Assembly: GCA_012932865.1 (NCBI GenBank)
Contig: SAXG01000008.1
Location: 558,001-622,000, forward strand
Length of the DNA: 64,000 nt
From: Amylostereum areolatum
Lineage: Eukaryota; Basidiomycota; Agaricomycetes; Russulales; Stereaceae
Direction of reading: 5' to 3'
The notes under the pieces are model-generated. The model did not search any database. It was not told the DNA's origin and saw only the letters and a program-made list of their open reading frames with translations. This document shows, one piece after another, positions 24,527 to 35,894 of this stretch (within the stretch, counting starts at the first letter, position 1; each line of letters begins with the position of its first letter). A program made the translations under genes and the position numbers.

Positions 24527-24933
24527 ATACAGAGGAATCGTTGCCTTTCACTTGTTTCCCGCGGTTTATTTTGGAGTCCGTTCAACGGCTGTATATTTTT
24601 GTAAGATACCCATGTAGCATAAAATATGGACTGATAGACATCTCACAGAGAATCTGCGGTGTTATCCTTGGGCATGCATGGGAAACTTTCTCCGGAAAGA
24701 ACAGCGACCAATGATGTAGTCTCGCACTTACTTATGGCGTTGTCGGGTTCCAGGACAAAATGGCCGACTACTCTAGAGAAACGCGACTAGTGCATTGTTC
24801 AAATAAAAGGGTCTCGTTTATCGTGGAGTATCGAGTATCCGGCATAGAAGACAGAGATGAGATACAAACAGATATAATCTGAGTGCTCGCAATGATGCTC
24901 AGTGGTTTCGGTCTTAGCTCAAGGCATAGCAAT
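24527..24933. other. Intergenic between convergent genes
   Basis: 407 bases between the UBLCP1 and CSN8-like stops; 3' UTRs expected, nothing else seen. Confidence 0.5.
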
Positions 24934-26035
24934 CTAAGCCTCGAGTCGTGCAACGCTGTCCACGATGCTATCGAAAGTCACAAGTGATGAAGGCACTAAA
25001 GAGAGCATAGCAAATAGATTCAGCGATTTGTCGGATTGACGTAGAGAAGTATAGATACCGGATACGATGCCATTCGAGTGACTTTGTGGCGCCTCTCGCG
25101 ACGCCGGTGAGGGCGTCAGGATTTGGGTAGACGCGTCGAACGTCCAGTTTTTTGTCTCCGCAGCTGCGATGGACTCGTATGAATTTCCAATGTCCGTGGA
25201 TTAATAAATACTGGGGGTACCTGCGAGTAGCTGTTCATTGTCCAGACCAAGGTATGCATGCGCAAGAGAAAGCGGCAGAGAGCTGTATGCTTTTGAGATT
25301 AGAGCGAGCGTCCGTCGTCGAAAGGCCTCTGTGCGATCCGTTACATTTCTTCGGATTTGGACAAGAACAGACGTGGGCGTACCAACAAATGCATTGATCA
25401 GACCGGAGAGGACAGCGGCAAGGTCAGCGTCGGGGAAATCAGACTCTTGAGCCATGTTGTAGATCCCCTCGGCACGCGAGTAAACGCGTTCATATCGGCG
25501 TTCATATACGGCGGCGAAGAGACTGAATAGTCCCTGGGAAAGCGGAAGAGAGGCGATGGCGTGGGGCAAACGCGTCAGTGCATAACGCGCGGGGGCGCTG
25601 AATACGAAGTGAAGTCAGTGGCACAGATCTGTGTACATCTGAGCTGGTACGTACAGATCATCAACAATGAGGTAGGAAAGCACAAGTGGTGCGATAATGA
25701 ACAGCCGCGTAGGGTGTGTGTCTTGGAACGTCTGTCGGTATATGCGCGTTCAAACCGAGTACGTCGGTGAGATAGATCAAACGCACGTTCTGATCGGCAC
25801 GCTCAGCAAGGCGTATGACTTCACGATACTCGGCTTTGGCGGCGAGAGGCGCGATCTTGGAGAAAGACGAGACGTATGGACTTGGGCCCGACGACGCGGT
25901 AGACGTCGACGCGGTTGCGGCGGTCGCAGTGTCACTCGGCACAATCGGTTCTGGCGTTGGCTCTGTAGAGGGCGTTGGAATCGTTGAGGAAGGGAGTTCG
26001 TCGTTGCTAGAAGGTGGCGTGGGTGGGCCATTCAT
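24934..26035 (-). CDS. COP9 signalosome subunit 8-like (CSN8/PSMD8/eIF3K family)
   Basis: Likely small scaffold subunit of the COP9 signalosome, which removes NEDD8 from cullins. Exons 25787-26035, 25655-25731, 25221-25597 and 24934-25163; 310 aa, phases close. The N terminus is low-complexity (Pro, Ser, Thr). Then comes an all-helical PCI-type region: LAAKAEYREVIRLAERAD, PTRLFIIAPLVLSYLIVDDL, PLSQGLFSLFAAVYERRYERVYSR and LAAVLSGLINAFV, ending in short-helix segments (IYTSLRQSDKSLNLFAMLS). This layout matches CSN8/PSMD8 rather than the longer PCI subunits. There is no catalytic motif to test, so the family is firmer than the exact complex. The gene is divergent from NECAP, 174 bases apart. 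Confidence 0.7.
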
Positions 26036-26209
26036 GTTTACAGAGACTCAGAGGTAAGTATTGGTGGCTGTGAGGAAACGAAGAGGCTGCTTTCGTCGTC
26101 GGACGCGCCAAACAGACTTCCTTCCAGTTCCTTCCTCGTTCTCATCACCGTCGCCGCGTCGCGGCTCCCGACCTCGCTATTTGACCCGTCTTGTTTCTTT
26201 TAATTCCCG
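26036..26209. promoter_or_regulatory. Bidirectional promoter region, CSN8-like and NECAP
   Basis: Only 174 bases separate the two divergent ATGs, so both promoters must overlap here. No TATA box seen, as usual for housekeeping genes. Confidence 0.5.
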
Positions 26210-27129
26210 ATGGACGATACCGTCATCGAATCCATCGTATACATCTGCAGGGAGGTTTCAGGTACTACTATTGCTTCGCTGTCGGCGTTGGTGGGCTTAT
26301 GGTGATAGTCTTCAAGATCCCGCCGTTGAAGAAGAACGAGGGACATCGTGCAGGCGATTGGGGGGATCTCAGTCAGCCGCTTTGGAAGGGCCGTTTGAGG
26401 ATAATCGAAACGTCGGACACACAACCAGCATCCATTCTGCTGGAGGATTCTTCGACCGGTTCGTGCTACACCTGCCTCTACTTGATCTCTACTTATGCTG
26501 TTTTTGTTCTTGGATAGGTGAACGTATGTCATCTATATTCCTACGCGGTGGAAACGTGCTGAGGATATACATCAGTATTTGCTAAGACGGAGTATGACCC
26601 CATGAAACCTCCCATCGAAGCTGTGCTCGACTCATCCCGCTATTTTGTTGTCCGGATCGAGGACAAGGGCAAGAAGGCATACATAGGAATGGGATTTGCC
26701 GAACGGACCGATAGTTTCGACTTCAGTATGTTGAACCTTCTTATTTCGTTGACAAAACACTCATTGGTTCATAGATGTTGCCCTTCAGGACTATTCGAAG
26801 TGCGTTGTCTTTGACAAGATCACGTCTCCCGCTGACGTCCTTCCCGCAGGCGCTGGAAGGCCCGTCTCAACCCCCCTTCACCGACAGAGGAAGCTTCGCC
26901 ACATGTTCCAGCGGGACCCAAGAAGGATTACAGCCTCAAAGAGGGCCAAACATTCTCCATTTCCATTCCCGGCAAAGGCAGCAAAGCGGAGTCAAAGTCC
27001 GGAGTATTGGAGACGGATCTTTTTGGTTTCGGCTCTACTACTACCAGCACGACGACTACCGGAGGGGGCGGCGGAGGGGGGGCTTTCCCGCTCCTTCCTC
27101 CGCCCCCAAGCGCGCCGAAGCGCCGTTGA
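26210..27129 (+). CDS. NECAP-like adaptin-ear-binding coat-associated protein
   Basis: Endocytic accessory protein that binds the AP-2 adaptor in clathrin-coated pits (NECAP/DUF1681 family). Exons 26210-26261, 26309-26458, 26518-26523, 26576-26725, 26775-26799 and 26850-27129; 220 aa. The PH-like NECAP fold is visible: VFKIPPLKKNEGHRAGDW, LWKGRLRIIE, TGELFAKTEYDP, SSRYFVVRIED, AYIGMGFAERTDSFDFNVAL and QDYSKRW. A basic/Ser-rich tail (EGQTFSISIPG) and a poly-Gly/poly-Pro end follow. The third exon is just 6 nt (GTGAAC); it supplies part of G-E-L in TGELFAK, which is conserved in the family, so it is real. I see no WVQF-type ear-binding motif at the C terminus. Confidence 0.92.
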
Positions 27130-28089
27130 CCTTTCGACCGTGATTTATTGCTTGTGGTGGTTTGTCGGTTTGTCTTTGTACACTTGGATGAATGCATACC
27201 CTTCGATGTTCGACACCACCAGCTCTGTCCAAGTAAGTACCAGATCTCCACACCAAAAAGTTCGCACGATCAGAAGCTACTTGTCGCGGTGACCATTGCT
27301 TGAAGCTACGTACGTGACGTAACGAGCTAGCTAATCTCGGTGCGTTTTCGCAGATTCCCCGCGTGATATCCATGGGTTTCTCTCTTTGCATTTGGCCGAC
27401 TACGCTTGTTCTTCGGTACCTACGCATGCCAAGGTACATGTATCCCTCCGCGGGATTAACATGGACGCTCCTCATGGAGGTCGCCAAGCTTTACGGGTCA
27501 CTTGAAGAAACAATAGCGCTCACAAGGTCGACTACTGACCGCCTGGTCCTCTTATTTCAGCATCAAAATATATATTTCAAGTGGCTCTTGGGAAAACAAC
27601 CGCCATCTGCGGTGCCAGCCTTTCGGCGAAGCCCGTGATGAAGGCCTCTTTCCGTCAGGACATCTTCACCATGGCGCCTGGTCCATCCCATCTTGTGCTC
27701 TTGTGCTTCATGCCTTTGGACTCAGAGGCTTTTCCATTCGAGATGCTTTGCCTCGTGACTGGTCCCAAGGGCTGTTATCGTCGCCGACGGAGGAATTGTC
27801 TGCCACGGCCTGATCAAGCGACGCGCCGGCAGGTCTCCTCCCGAGCAATATCCGTGAAGTGCAAGGCTCATCACCCGACTGGACGGACCTTCGTATTTCA
27901 TGGCGAGTTCAGGCTGGGTTCTGTGCTCGCCATATTGCCGAGGACGTTCCGTATGTCCTAGCGGGTCAATGCCGGAATAAGGTCTTTGATGCGCTGGCCG
28001 ATCGTCGTGTACCGTCGTGGAGGCCTATATAAGGGCGGTGGTCGAGGTTGAGTCTTCCCAGGTCCCAGTGATTCACAACCTCCTCCAAA
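27130..28089. other. Intergenic, upstream region of cellobiohydrolase
   Basis: About 960 bases. Open frames around 27360-27960 resemble no family and have no splice logic. The last 70 bases include the cellobiohydrolase TATA box. Confidence 0.5.
28026..28033 (+). promoter_or_regulatory. TATA box of cellobiohydrolase II gene
   Basis: TATATAAG, 64 bases before the ATG at 28090. A strong TATA at this spacing is usual for inducible cellulase genes. Confidence 0.7.
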
Positions 28090-29689
28090 ATGTTCAAGTT
28101 CGCTTCTTTAGTGCCGCTGGCTTTTGCGGCTTTGGTCTCTGCTCAGTCGGCAGTTTGGGGTCAGTGCGGTGGCATTGGATGGAGTGCGTACGCTTTTGTT
28201 GCTCATTCGCGTCTTCCCTCACGCCCACCTGAATCATAACAGCTGGGGCGACCACGTGCGCCAGTGGTTCGACCTGCGTCGAAAGCAACGCGTATTACTC
28301 CCAGTGCATGTACGCGAATCGCGTACTGCTTCTATGAGCCATAACTGACACACGATCAGCCCCTCTTCATCCGCACCAACCGGTACAACAGTAGCGCCCA
28401 CCAGCACGTCGGCTGGCGGCTCTGCGCCGTCAACCACCGCTACCCCAGCCGCCGATAACCCTTACACTGGCTACCAAATCTACCTCTCCCCATTCTATGC
28501 AGCCGAAGCTCAGGCCGCTGCTGCCCAAATCACAGATCCAACGCAGGCCGCCACTGCCCTCAAAGCCGCTTCCATACCATCGTTCACTTGGTTTGATGCT
28601 GTGGCCAAGGTTCCTCAACTCGGCGAGTACCTTGGCAACGCCAGCGCGTTGGCGAAGTCCTCAGGCGACAATTACCTCGTCCAGATTGTCGTATACGACC
28701 TCCCAGACCGTGATTGCTCCGCGAAGGCTTCCAACGGCGAGTTCACGATCGCAGATGACGGCGAGGACAAGTACAAGGGATACATCGATGATCTGGTGGC
28801 ACAGATCGCTCGTGAGTGTCCCTTCCATCCTCGCGGGCGAAGTTTGGTTCTCACTAGTTGGCGCAGAGTTTCCCGATGTCCGCGTTGTGGCCATCATTGA
28901 GCCTGACTCGCTTGCCAACTTGGTGACCAACCTCAGCGTTGAGAAGTGCGCTAATGCACAGACCACATACTTGGTACGCTTGTCATCCGCACGCATACTA
29001 TAACGGCGGCTCATGCAAATGCCTTGTAGGCTTGCGTCAACTACGCCCTGACCCAGCTTGCGTCAGTTGGCGTATATATGTACATGGATGCCGGCCACGC
29101 TGGATGGCTTGGCTGGCCCGCGAACATCGGTCCCGCGGCAACCCTCTTCACGCAAGTATACACGAATGCCGGCAAATCGCCCTTCATCCGTGGTCTTGCG
29201 ACCAATGTGGCTAACTACAACGCGTTGACCGCCGCCACCCCCGACCCTATCACTCAAGGTAACCCCAACTACGATGAGATGCTCTACATTAACGTAAGAT
29301 CCAAATCTCCCTAAATAACTACGCGCTCTGACGGTGACGGAATGTAGGCTCTTGCTCCCATGCTCGCGTCTGCCGGGTTCCCCGCCCAGTTTATCGTTGA
29401 CCAAGGCCGTGCGGGTGTGCAGAACATTCGTCAGGCGTGGGGTGACTGGTGCAATATTAAGGGCGCGGGCTTTGGCACTCGCCCTACAACAAACACCGGC
29501 TCCTCGTTCATCGACTCCATCGTTTGGGGAAAGCCTGGAGGCGAGTGCGATGGTACGAGTAACTCATCTTCACCCCGTTACGACAGCACGTGCTCGCTTT
29601 CAGACGCCCTCCAGCCGGCGCCGGAGGCGGGGACATGGTTCCAGGCATACTTCCAGCAGTTGGTTAGCAATGCTGTACCCCCACTGTGA
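28090..29689 (+). CDS. Cellobiohydrolase II, CBM1-GH6
   Basis: Secreted exo-cellulase releasing cellobiose from non-reducing ends of cellulose. Exons 28090-28183, 28243-28309, 28360-28811, 28867-28973, 29030-29293 and 29348-29689; 441 aa, typical GH6 size. Order: signal peptide (MFKFASLVPLAFAALVSAQS), CBM1 (WGQCGGIGWTGATTCASGS through SNAYYSQC), Ser/Thr/Pro linker, GH6 catalytic domain. GH6 signatures: IPSFTWFD, VVYDLPDRDC (the Asp before RDC is the catalytic acid), ASNGEF, IIEPDSLANLVTN, YMDAGHAGWLGWP, FIVDQGRAG and KPGGECDG. Exon 6 has a GT...AG pair (29552-29601), but removing it would delete conserved family sequence, so it is read through. The N-terminal CBM is usual for GH6 enzymes. Confidence 0.96.
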
Positions 29690-30199
29690 GGCACATACCT
29701 GGCGCGGTTGCGTGATGTATACGGGTTCTAGGACAGGATGAGACGTGTAAAATAGCCATGCAGTTTTGGGCGCATATGCATACATCTGGGATCAAGTACG
29801 TTCCATCGTGTACGCAGCTCGCTGCAATATGAGCTCGAAGATTCCGAGTCAGGAGGCTTCCACTAAGTACTAACTTCGTGAGAAATACTGTTCCTGGCGA
29901 ATTACTCAGACTACGACGATGCGATATTTGCATGCAGTTGCTATTAGCCCCTCGCTATACCGCACGGTGTATCTAAGCGGTACACTTCCGCAAGTTTTCT
30001 CAGATCGTTCCAGATCGTTCCGCTGGTCCGAGTTGCTTGCGAGTTGCCGTTGCGAATTATTGCGAGGCACGACGCGTACCATACACGTGATCGAAGGAGC
30101 TTTGACATAAGTTCTTAGCTCAGCTATTGCTCATCGTCACTTCGCCGCCGCATATCGGCTTGTTCTTCGCCCGGACTTTCCCTCACCTCGACCTCCACC
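29690..30199. other. Intergenic between cellobiohydrolase and NFS1
   Basis: 510 bases holding the cellobiohydrolase 3' end and NFS1 promoter. No gene seen. Confidence 0.5.
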
Positions 30200-32156
30200 A
30201 TGTTCTCCAGAACATCCCGCAATGTTCTTCGTCGTACTGCTATCCGTCGCCCACAACCCGTAGAGGCTGTTATTGCCAAACGGACCTATGTCCAGCCGTC
30301 GGCAGCTGGTCGGGCGAGCGTCGTGGATGTACCGTCGACGTACGAGGACGATGCACATTTCTCACCGCGCCCAGGTGTGTGTGTTTGCTGTTTTATCTCT
30401 GCAAGTATTGACTGACGCTGTTATAGACATGCTTGGTTTTAAACTTGAAATGCCTCACAGGGAGGACGGTGTTGCAAACAAGATTCGACCCATCTACTTA
30501 GACGCGCAGGTGAGCGCATCAGTGCTCTCAACAGTGAGGTATCCTCACATCTCGGCAGGCTACCACACCAGTAGACCCGCGGGTCGTTGATGCCATGCTC
30601 CCATATCTTACAGATCAGTATGGTAATCCACATAGTCGCACACACGCATACGGGTGGGAGGCTGAGAAAGCGGTTGAAGAGGCGAGGAAGGTGCGCCTTG
30701 CCGTTCTATGTTTATCTACCGTGCTTACGCAGGCTGTAGCATATTGCCGACCTCATTGGGGCAGATTCCAAAGATATTGTCTTCACTTCCGGTGCTACCG
30801 AGACGAACAACATGGCCATCAAAGGCGTCGCCCGTTTTCACAAAGACAAGAAAAAGCATATCATCACGACGCAGACGGTCAGCGATTTTTTTGCGTGCTC
30901 GTTGAACCTCCGTATCGAATGCCCGTACTGACTAGCTGACAGGAGCACAAGTGCGTGCTTGACTCGTGTCGGAAGTTGCAAGAAGAAGGCTTCGATGTCA
31001 CATATCTTCCCGTCCAAACCAACGGCATCGTTAATCTCGAAGAGCTTGAGAGGGCCATCCGACCCGACACATCACTTATCTCCATCATGACAGTCAACAA
31101 CGAGACTGGAGTAATCCAACCCATGAGGGAGATTGGTCAAATTGCGCGCAAACACCGTGGTGTCTATCTCCACACTGATGCCGCACAGGCTGTGGGCAAG
31201 GTTCCGGTGGACGTGAATGCGATGAATGTCGATCTGATGAGCATCTCTGGCCACAAGATATATGGTCCCAAAGGAATCGGCGCCGCTTATGTCAGGCGGC
31301 GACCAAGGGTGCGTTTGGAGCCGATTATGAATGGCGGTGGTCAGGAGCGAGGGTTGCGCAGTGGGACCGTGCCCGCCGCTTTGGCGATAGGTATGGGCGA
31401 GGCGGCACGGGTCGCGATGATGGAGATGAAGGTGAGCATTACTCTTTTGGACGCGATGATGTGAATCCGCACACCCAGCTTTTGTTGGAGAGCCGAGTGG
31501 CATACAGCTGTGAATGAAGGCTCCGCCCTTACATTTACGACGTCGATTCGGCTATGACTTGTGTGCAGGGGTACTGAGCGTGCCCTCGTTCTGGCGATTT
31601 CGTCGAGCTTTGTGCTGACTTTCATGTTATAGCGCGACCACGCACGGATAAAGGGGCTGTCAGACAGACTGATCAAGGGAATCAACGCTCAAGTCGATCA
31701 TGTCATCCGGAATGGAGACGTGGAAGGTTACCCGGGCTGCGTGAACCTCAGCTTCGCGTATGTAGAGGGTGAGAGTCTGCTGATGGCTCTGAAGGTGAGT
31801 AATACTTCGACGAGCTCAGCGGGTCATTGACCTATGCATGTAGGACATTGCGTTGTCTTCAGGGAGTGCGTGTACTTCTGCGTCCTTGGAACCTTCCTAT
31901 GTCTTGCGTGCTCTTGGTACGAGTGTTTTCCGTATTCTTTGAGATCGTTCTGACTTCCTACGTTCTAGGCGCGGCCGAGGATATGGCTCATTCCTCCCTC
32001 CGTTTCGGTATTGGTCGATTCACAACGGAAGCCGAGATCGACTTTGTGGTTGAGAAGATTGTTGCGACGGTTCAGAAACTGCGCGACATGAGCCCGCTGT
32101 GGGAAATGGTGCAGGAGGGTATCGACATCAATTCCATTGACTGGTCCCAACACTGA
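30200..32156 (+). CDS. NFS1: Cysteine desulfurase, mitochondrial (NFS1)
   Basis: PLP enzyme that takes sulfur from cysteine for Fe-S cluster assembly and tRNA thiolation, in mitochondria. Exons 30200-30374, 30427-30509, 30559-30690, 30740-30877, 30943-31431, 31633-31794, 31844-31916 and 31969-32156; 479 aa, phases close. The N terminus ([20 protein letters not shown]) is an Arg/Ser-rich presequence. Motifs: [43 protein letters not shown] (PLP lysine), [13 protein letters not shown] and [14 protein letters not shown] (persulfide Cys). The tail [16 protein letters not shown] matches eukaryotic NFS1. Intron 5 (201 nt) is long for this window and has small frames but nothing conserved. Confidence 0.97.
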
Positions 32157-32467
32157 GCACCATCCCCCCGACATTTATCATGTTCTTTTCCACCCGCGTC
32201 CGCACTTTTGCTTTCTACGATACGTACTCTACACAAAATGCCCCATATTACACTTAGGATCGATCGTTCTCGTTGACCCTATGCTATGTTATTTTACGAA
32301 CCTCGCGGGAAACGAACGGCACGTGGAGCCTTGGAGAGTTCCGACTTAGTCACAGGAGTCAGACGAGGTCCGTGCGAGTGGACAAGCGCGGGAAAGCTGC
32401 GGTTGTTGTGTGCTGTTGTTGTTGGGTGATCCCAGTTGGCATCCACACCTCTCTTCCTACCCTCATC
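32157..32467. other. Intergenic NFS1 to SR protein
   Basis: 311 bases, both genes on +. Expected 3' UTR and promoter; nothing else seen. Confidence 0.5.
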
Positions 32468-33961
32468 ATGTCTCGCCGTCTCTACCTCGGAAGTACGAGT
32501 TACCCCCTCTATGGCAGTGCGGCATTGCATCTAACATGTTTCGTGCGCAGAACTCCCTCCGGATTCACGGACTGAAGACGTCCAGAAATTTTTTGACGGG
32601 TATGGCAAAATCGTCGACTGCCGCGTCATGACTGGTATTTAGTACTGCGCTCCTCGAGAGCGTATACATCCTAACTTTCTGACCGCATAGGCTTCGGGTT
32701 TGTCGAGTTCGACAGCTCCAGAGTGCGTTTCAGCAGTTGTGATGTGTTCGGCCGACGCTGAGTCACCTGTCCATTTTAGGATGCCGAAGACGCTCTGCAG
32801 CAGTTCAACGGAAAAAGCTTCATGGGTTCCAGGTGCGGTCTGCGTCCTCGGGCTTTCTACCGTTTACTCAACTTTCCTTTACCTGTTCTTAGCATTGTAG
32901 TGGAATTCGCGAAGGAATCACGGCCCCGTCGCGAGCCGTATGTCGATGACAGATACGGGTACGCCAGGTTTTGCGTCATATCAAACCACCATTTATTGAT
33001 TAGAAATATCGACAGAGCTCCCCGTGCAAGGAGGCCACCTGGTATCCGTATCATCGTGTCTGGCATCTCTCGAGACACAAGTTGGCAGGTATAGTCTACT
33101 TCCATTGTATCCTCCGTGCCTCGTGGTTTTCCTTCTTCCCCCAGTCAGATGCCTCCGGCGGCCATCAGGCTATCGGACTTCTGAGAAGTCTTTCGTCTTA
33201 AATTTTCTCTCTCACGGTAGTTGTTCTTCGGGCTAATACTGATCTTCATCTCGTCACGGTCCACAGGATCTCAAAGACTTCGGCCGGGAAGCTGGTAGTG
33301 TATCGTTTGCTGACATAGAGCGTGACGTTCCTGGTCAAGGGTAAGCACCTAGCGTGACGTACGTCTTCGCAGCTGCTGACTTCCGACATAGCATCCTCGA
33401 ATACCTCGTGCGGGAAGATGCTGAGCGTGCTGTAAAAGAGCTTGATGGCAAGGACCTTCGTGGTCAACCTGTCCGTGTCGCCATGGGTGATGAGGTATGT
33501 CCTCCGGAGACCGAATTGACGATGCACACCTGATTCTTTCGTCTCCACAGCGCGGTCCTGATAACTACCGCCGCGATGAACGCCGTGATGACCGTGGCTT
33601 CCGTGACGACCGTGGACATCGCGAAGACCGCGGCTATCGTGACGAGCGTTACCGTGATGACCGCCACGCTTATCGTGACGTTCCTACTCGTCGTGACAGG
33701 TCTCGGTCCCCTCCTCGCCGTGGTGAAGAAGATCGTCGCCCCAGGTCGCCTCCTCCCAGGAGGGAATACGAAGAGAGAAGGCCTGCAGGGTACGATGACC
33801 GGCGGGGAGGTTATTATGACCGTCGTGGCCCTGACCCTTATTATGACCGTCGTAGGGACGACGACAGGCGTAGGGAAGACCGACGCCCCCGCGATGACAA
33901 GGAGGAACGCTTTGATGAACGCGCTCCCCCGAGGAACGGGGACGGTGGATGGACGCGGTGA
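32468..33961 (+). CDS. SR protein, SRSF1-type (RRM, pseudo-RRM, RS-like tail)
   Basis: Pre-mRNA splicing factor, nuclear. Exons 32468-32492, 32551-32634, 32691-32722, 32780-32832, 32893-32958, 33016-33088, 33267-33340, 33392-33494 and 33551-33961; 306 aa, phases close. RRM1 has RNP2 (RLYLGKLP) and RNP1 (TGFGFVEF). The second domain carries SWQDLKDF, the hallmark of the pseudo-RRM of SRSF1, 4, 5, 6 and 9. The tail is a long run of Arg, Asp, Tyr and Gly with few RS dipeptides (RRDRSRSPPRR), so it is more RD/RG-like than in animals. Intron 6 (178 nt) is longer than its neighbours; SR genes often autoregulate through such introns, but I see only the length. Confidence 0.93.
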
Positions 33962-35894
33962 AGGATTGAACGCACGGCACCCCCAGGAAGGTGCCGAACG
34001 ATAGGACTGGCGGGGACAATACACGGGGCCCGCGTCGAACTCTTGCTTCTCCCATTTGGCCTTCCCCATCCGTGCTCCTTACCCAACTTTCTCTTCAAAA
34101 TTGGTGTTGCTCCGTTCGATATTATGGCGTAGGCGTTCGTGGGCGTTAGGATTTCCGTTGGCATCTTGTGCACGAGGACCAGGCACTGTACTATTCTGAT
34201 CGTCGAACCCCCTGGGCTCTCCGCTCTACTCCCTCCAAAGGTTGGAATTAAGCTTCAAGAGCAAAGCTAGTTGTCTCTCGTCATTCAAGGCAGGAGAATG
34301 GACAATGGACGTAGGGTACGGTCGAGAGCCTCTTCGAATTCCCGTGGCGCGAGTGATGGCAAGCCGATGTCGGAGGAGGCCTACCGAGAGTCGCATGGAC
34401 GATGGAGTCGGCGTCGCGGTTGCGGTTCCGACATCAAGTGTTCTAATTCCCTTGAACGGCATGACACGGAGAACGTCCACCATGGGATCGAAGGCGTAGG
34501 GAATCCATGATCCGTGGTTTCACGCTGGAAAGTGTCGGTCGACGACCAAGTTTTCCTGTGCTATTGTAGACCGTGAAGCTGCCTCAGGGTGAGTTTCTCA
34601 CAGCCCTAACCGCGTCGCTAACGTTGCTGCATCTTTTGCCGTGTTGATCGTTCCGAGGAAAAATCCCGTCCCAGTTCCGGTAGTTCCAAAGGGTGGCGCC
34701 TTATCTTGACGCCTTATTCTCAGTGTATGTTTGTCCATCTGGCCTTGGGATCGGCGCGAAGATTTGGGACGTGTGGCACAAGGTATGAGTGCTCGAAGAG
34801 TCTGTTCGTCCGGCAACGGCGTGGACCACGAGTTCGTGCGTTGGTGATACATTTCTTCAGCATTGCGGGTCGACGAATGGAAACGTGCGCATGCGATATG
34901 CAGCGAGTGGCGGCCATCTAATTACATACTCCTCTTATGCATATGCGTTCACCTGTCCCCTTGATGCAATGGAATGTGCGGGTCCTTACCTGATTACGAC
35001 GGGCGATTAATCCGTCTGGTTTGACTGTGAGACAGTCCGACTCCTGGGATATTCTATCCTGATAGTACTAAGTAAGCGGTGGGTAGGGAGCTTACTCACA
35101 TCTTTCGTCACCGCGTGCTGTTAGAGCTGCGAGTCGGCCGGTCGGGTGCTGAGCTTCGTCCTCGCTTGTTCGGGCCCTGCAAGTGAGTCCGATCAAGGTG
35201 TGAGCGGGTCGGGTGCTGTTGCGTGCGATACACAAACGTCCTTCAACAAGGACGATGATACCTGCGGATGCAGCCAGTTGTATAGCCTGGAATGATTAAT
35301 CTTTGCAGTAGAAATTCCTCAGTGGTGCTATATTGATGCCACTTGGGTCCTAAGGACGAGGACCGGGGCTCGCACAGCGCTAGGCCAACGGAGCCGTCAT
35401 GGCGGTGAGTTGGAACGTCACTACAAATAAGCAAATATGAAATGGAGACCAAACCATCACCCAGCCACAAAGTTCACGGGTGTTTCGCTGAGTGTGAGAA
35501 TCAATTCGGGCTCGGATACGGACTGGGAAACAGGAGGGGAACTTGTGTTTGCCAGACCTAGACTCGGATGTCGTTTGAATAATTCCGTGCGTGGCGATCC
35601 GCGAAGGGGCAGCGGGAGAGTTGGTGACTGTCAAGCGCCGTCCGTGAAGGAACTAGCTACCCTTATGGATGGAACGAGTGGGTACATCATAACCTTGTGT
35701 AGTTCCCAACTTTCATGTACGGTTGACGTGATTAGAAAGCGACCTCAAACCGAGACTAGGGTAATGCGGAAGTTGGAGATCCATCTGATGGGCAGTCTGC
35801 TTCTTAATATCCTACATGAAGAATAACAGGGAAGGTGAAATATATAGCAAGGTGCTCATGCGCAGAGCGAAGCTGTCGTAGACGTCCCACCGGT
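33962..35894. other. Gene-poor gap, nothing recognised
   Basis: About 1.9 kb between the SR protein and tubulin cofactor E. Frames are short, do not splice into a family and have no conserved motifs. No repeat or RNA gene recognised by eye. Confidence 0.5.

Noticed and set aside
29552..29601. GT...AG pair within the last exon of cellobiohydrolase II
   Set aside because: Removing it would delete sequence conserved in GH6 enzymes (CDGTSNSSSPRYDSTCSLSD), while read-through gives the family end.
31432..31632. Possible extra gene or exon in the long NFS1 intron 5
   Set aside because: The frames are short and unrelated to NFS1; flanking exons join in phase.
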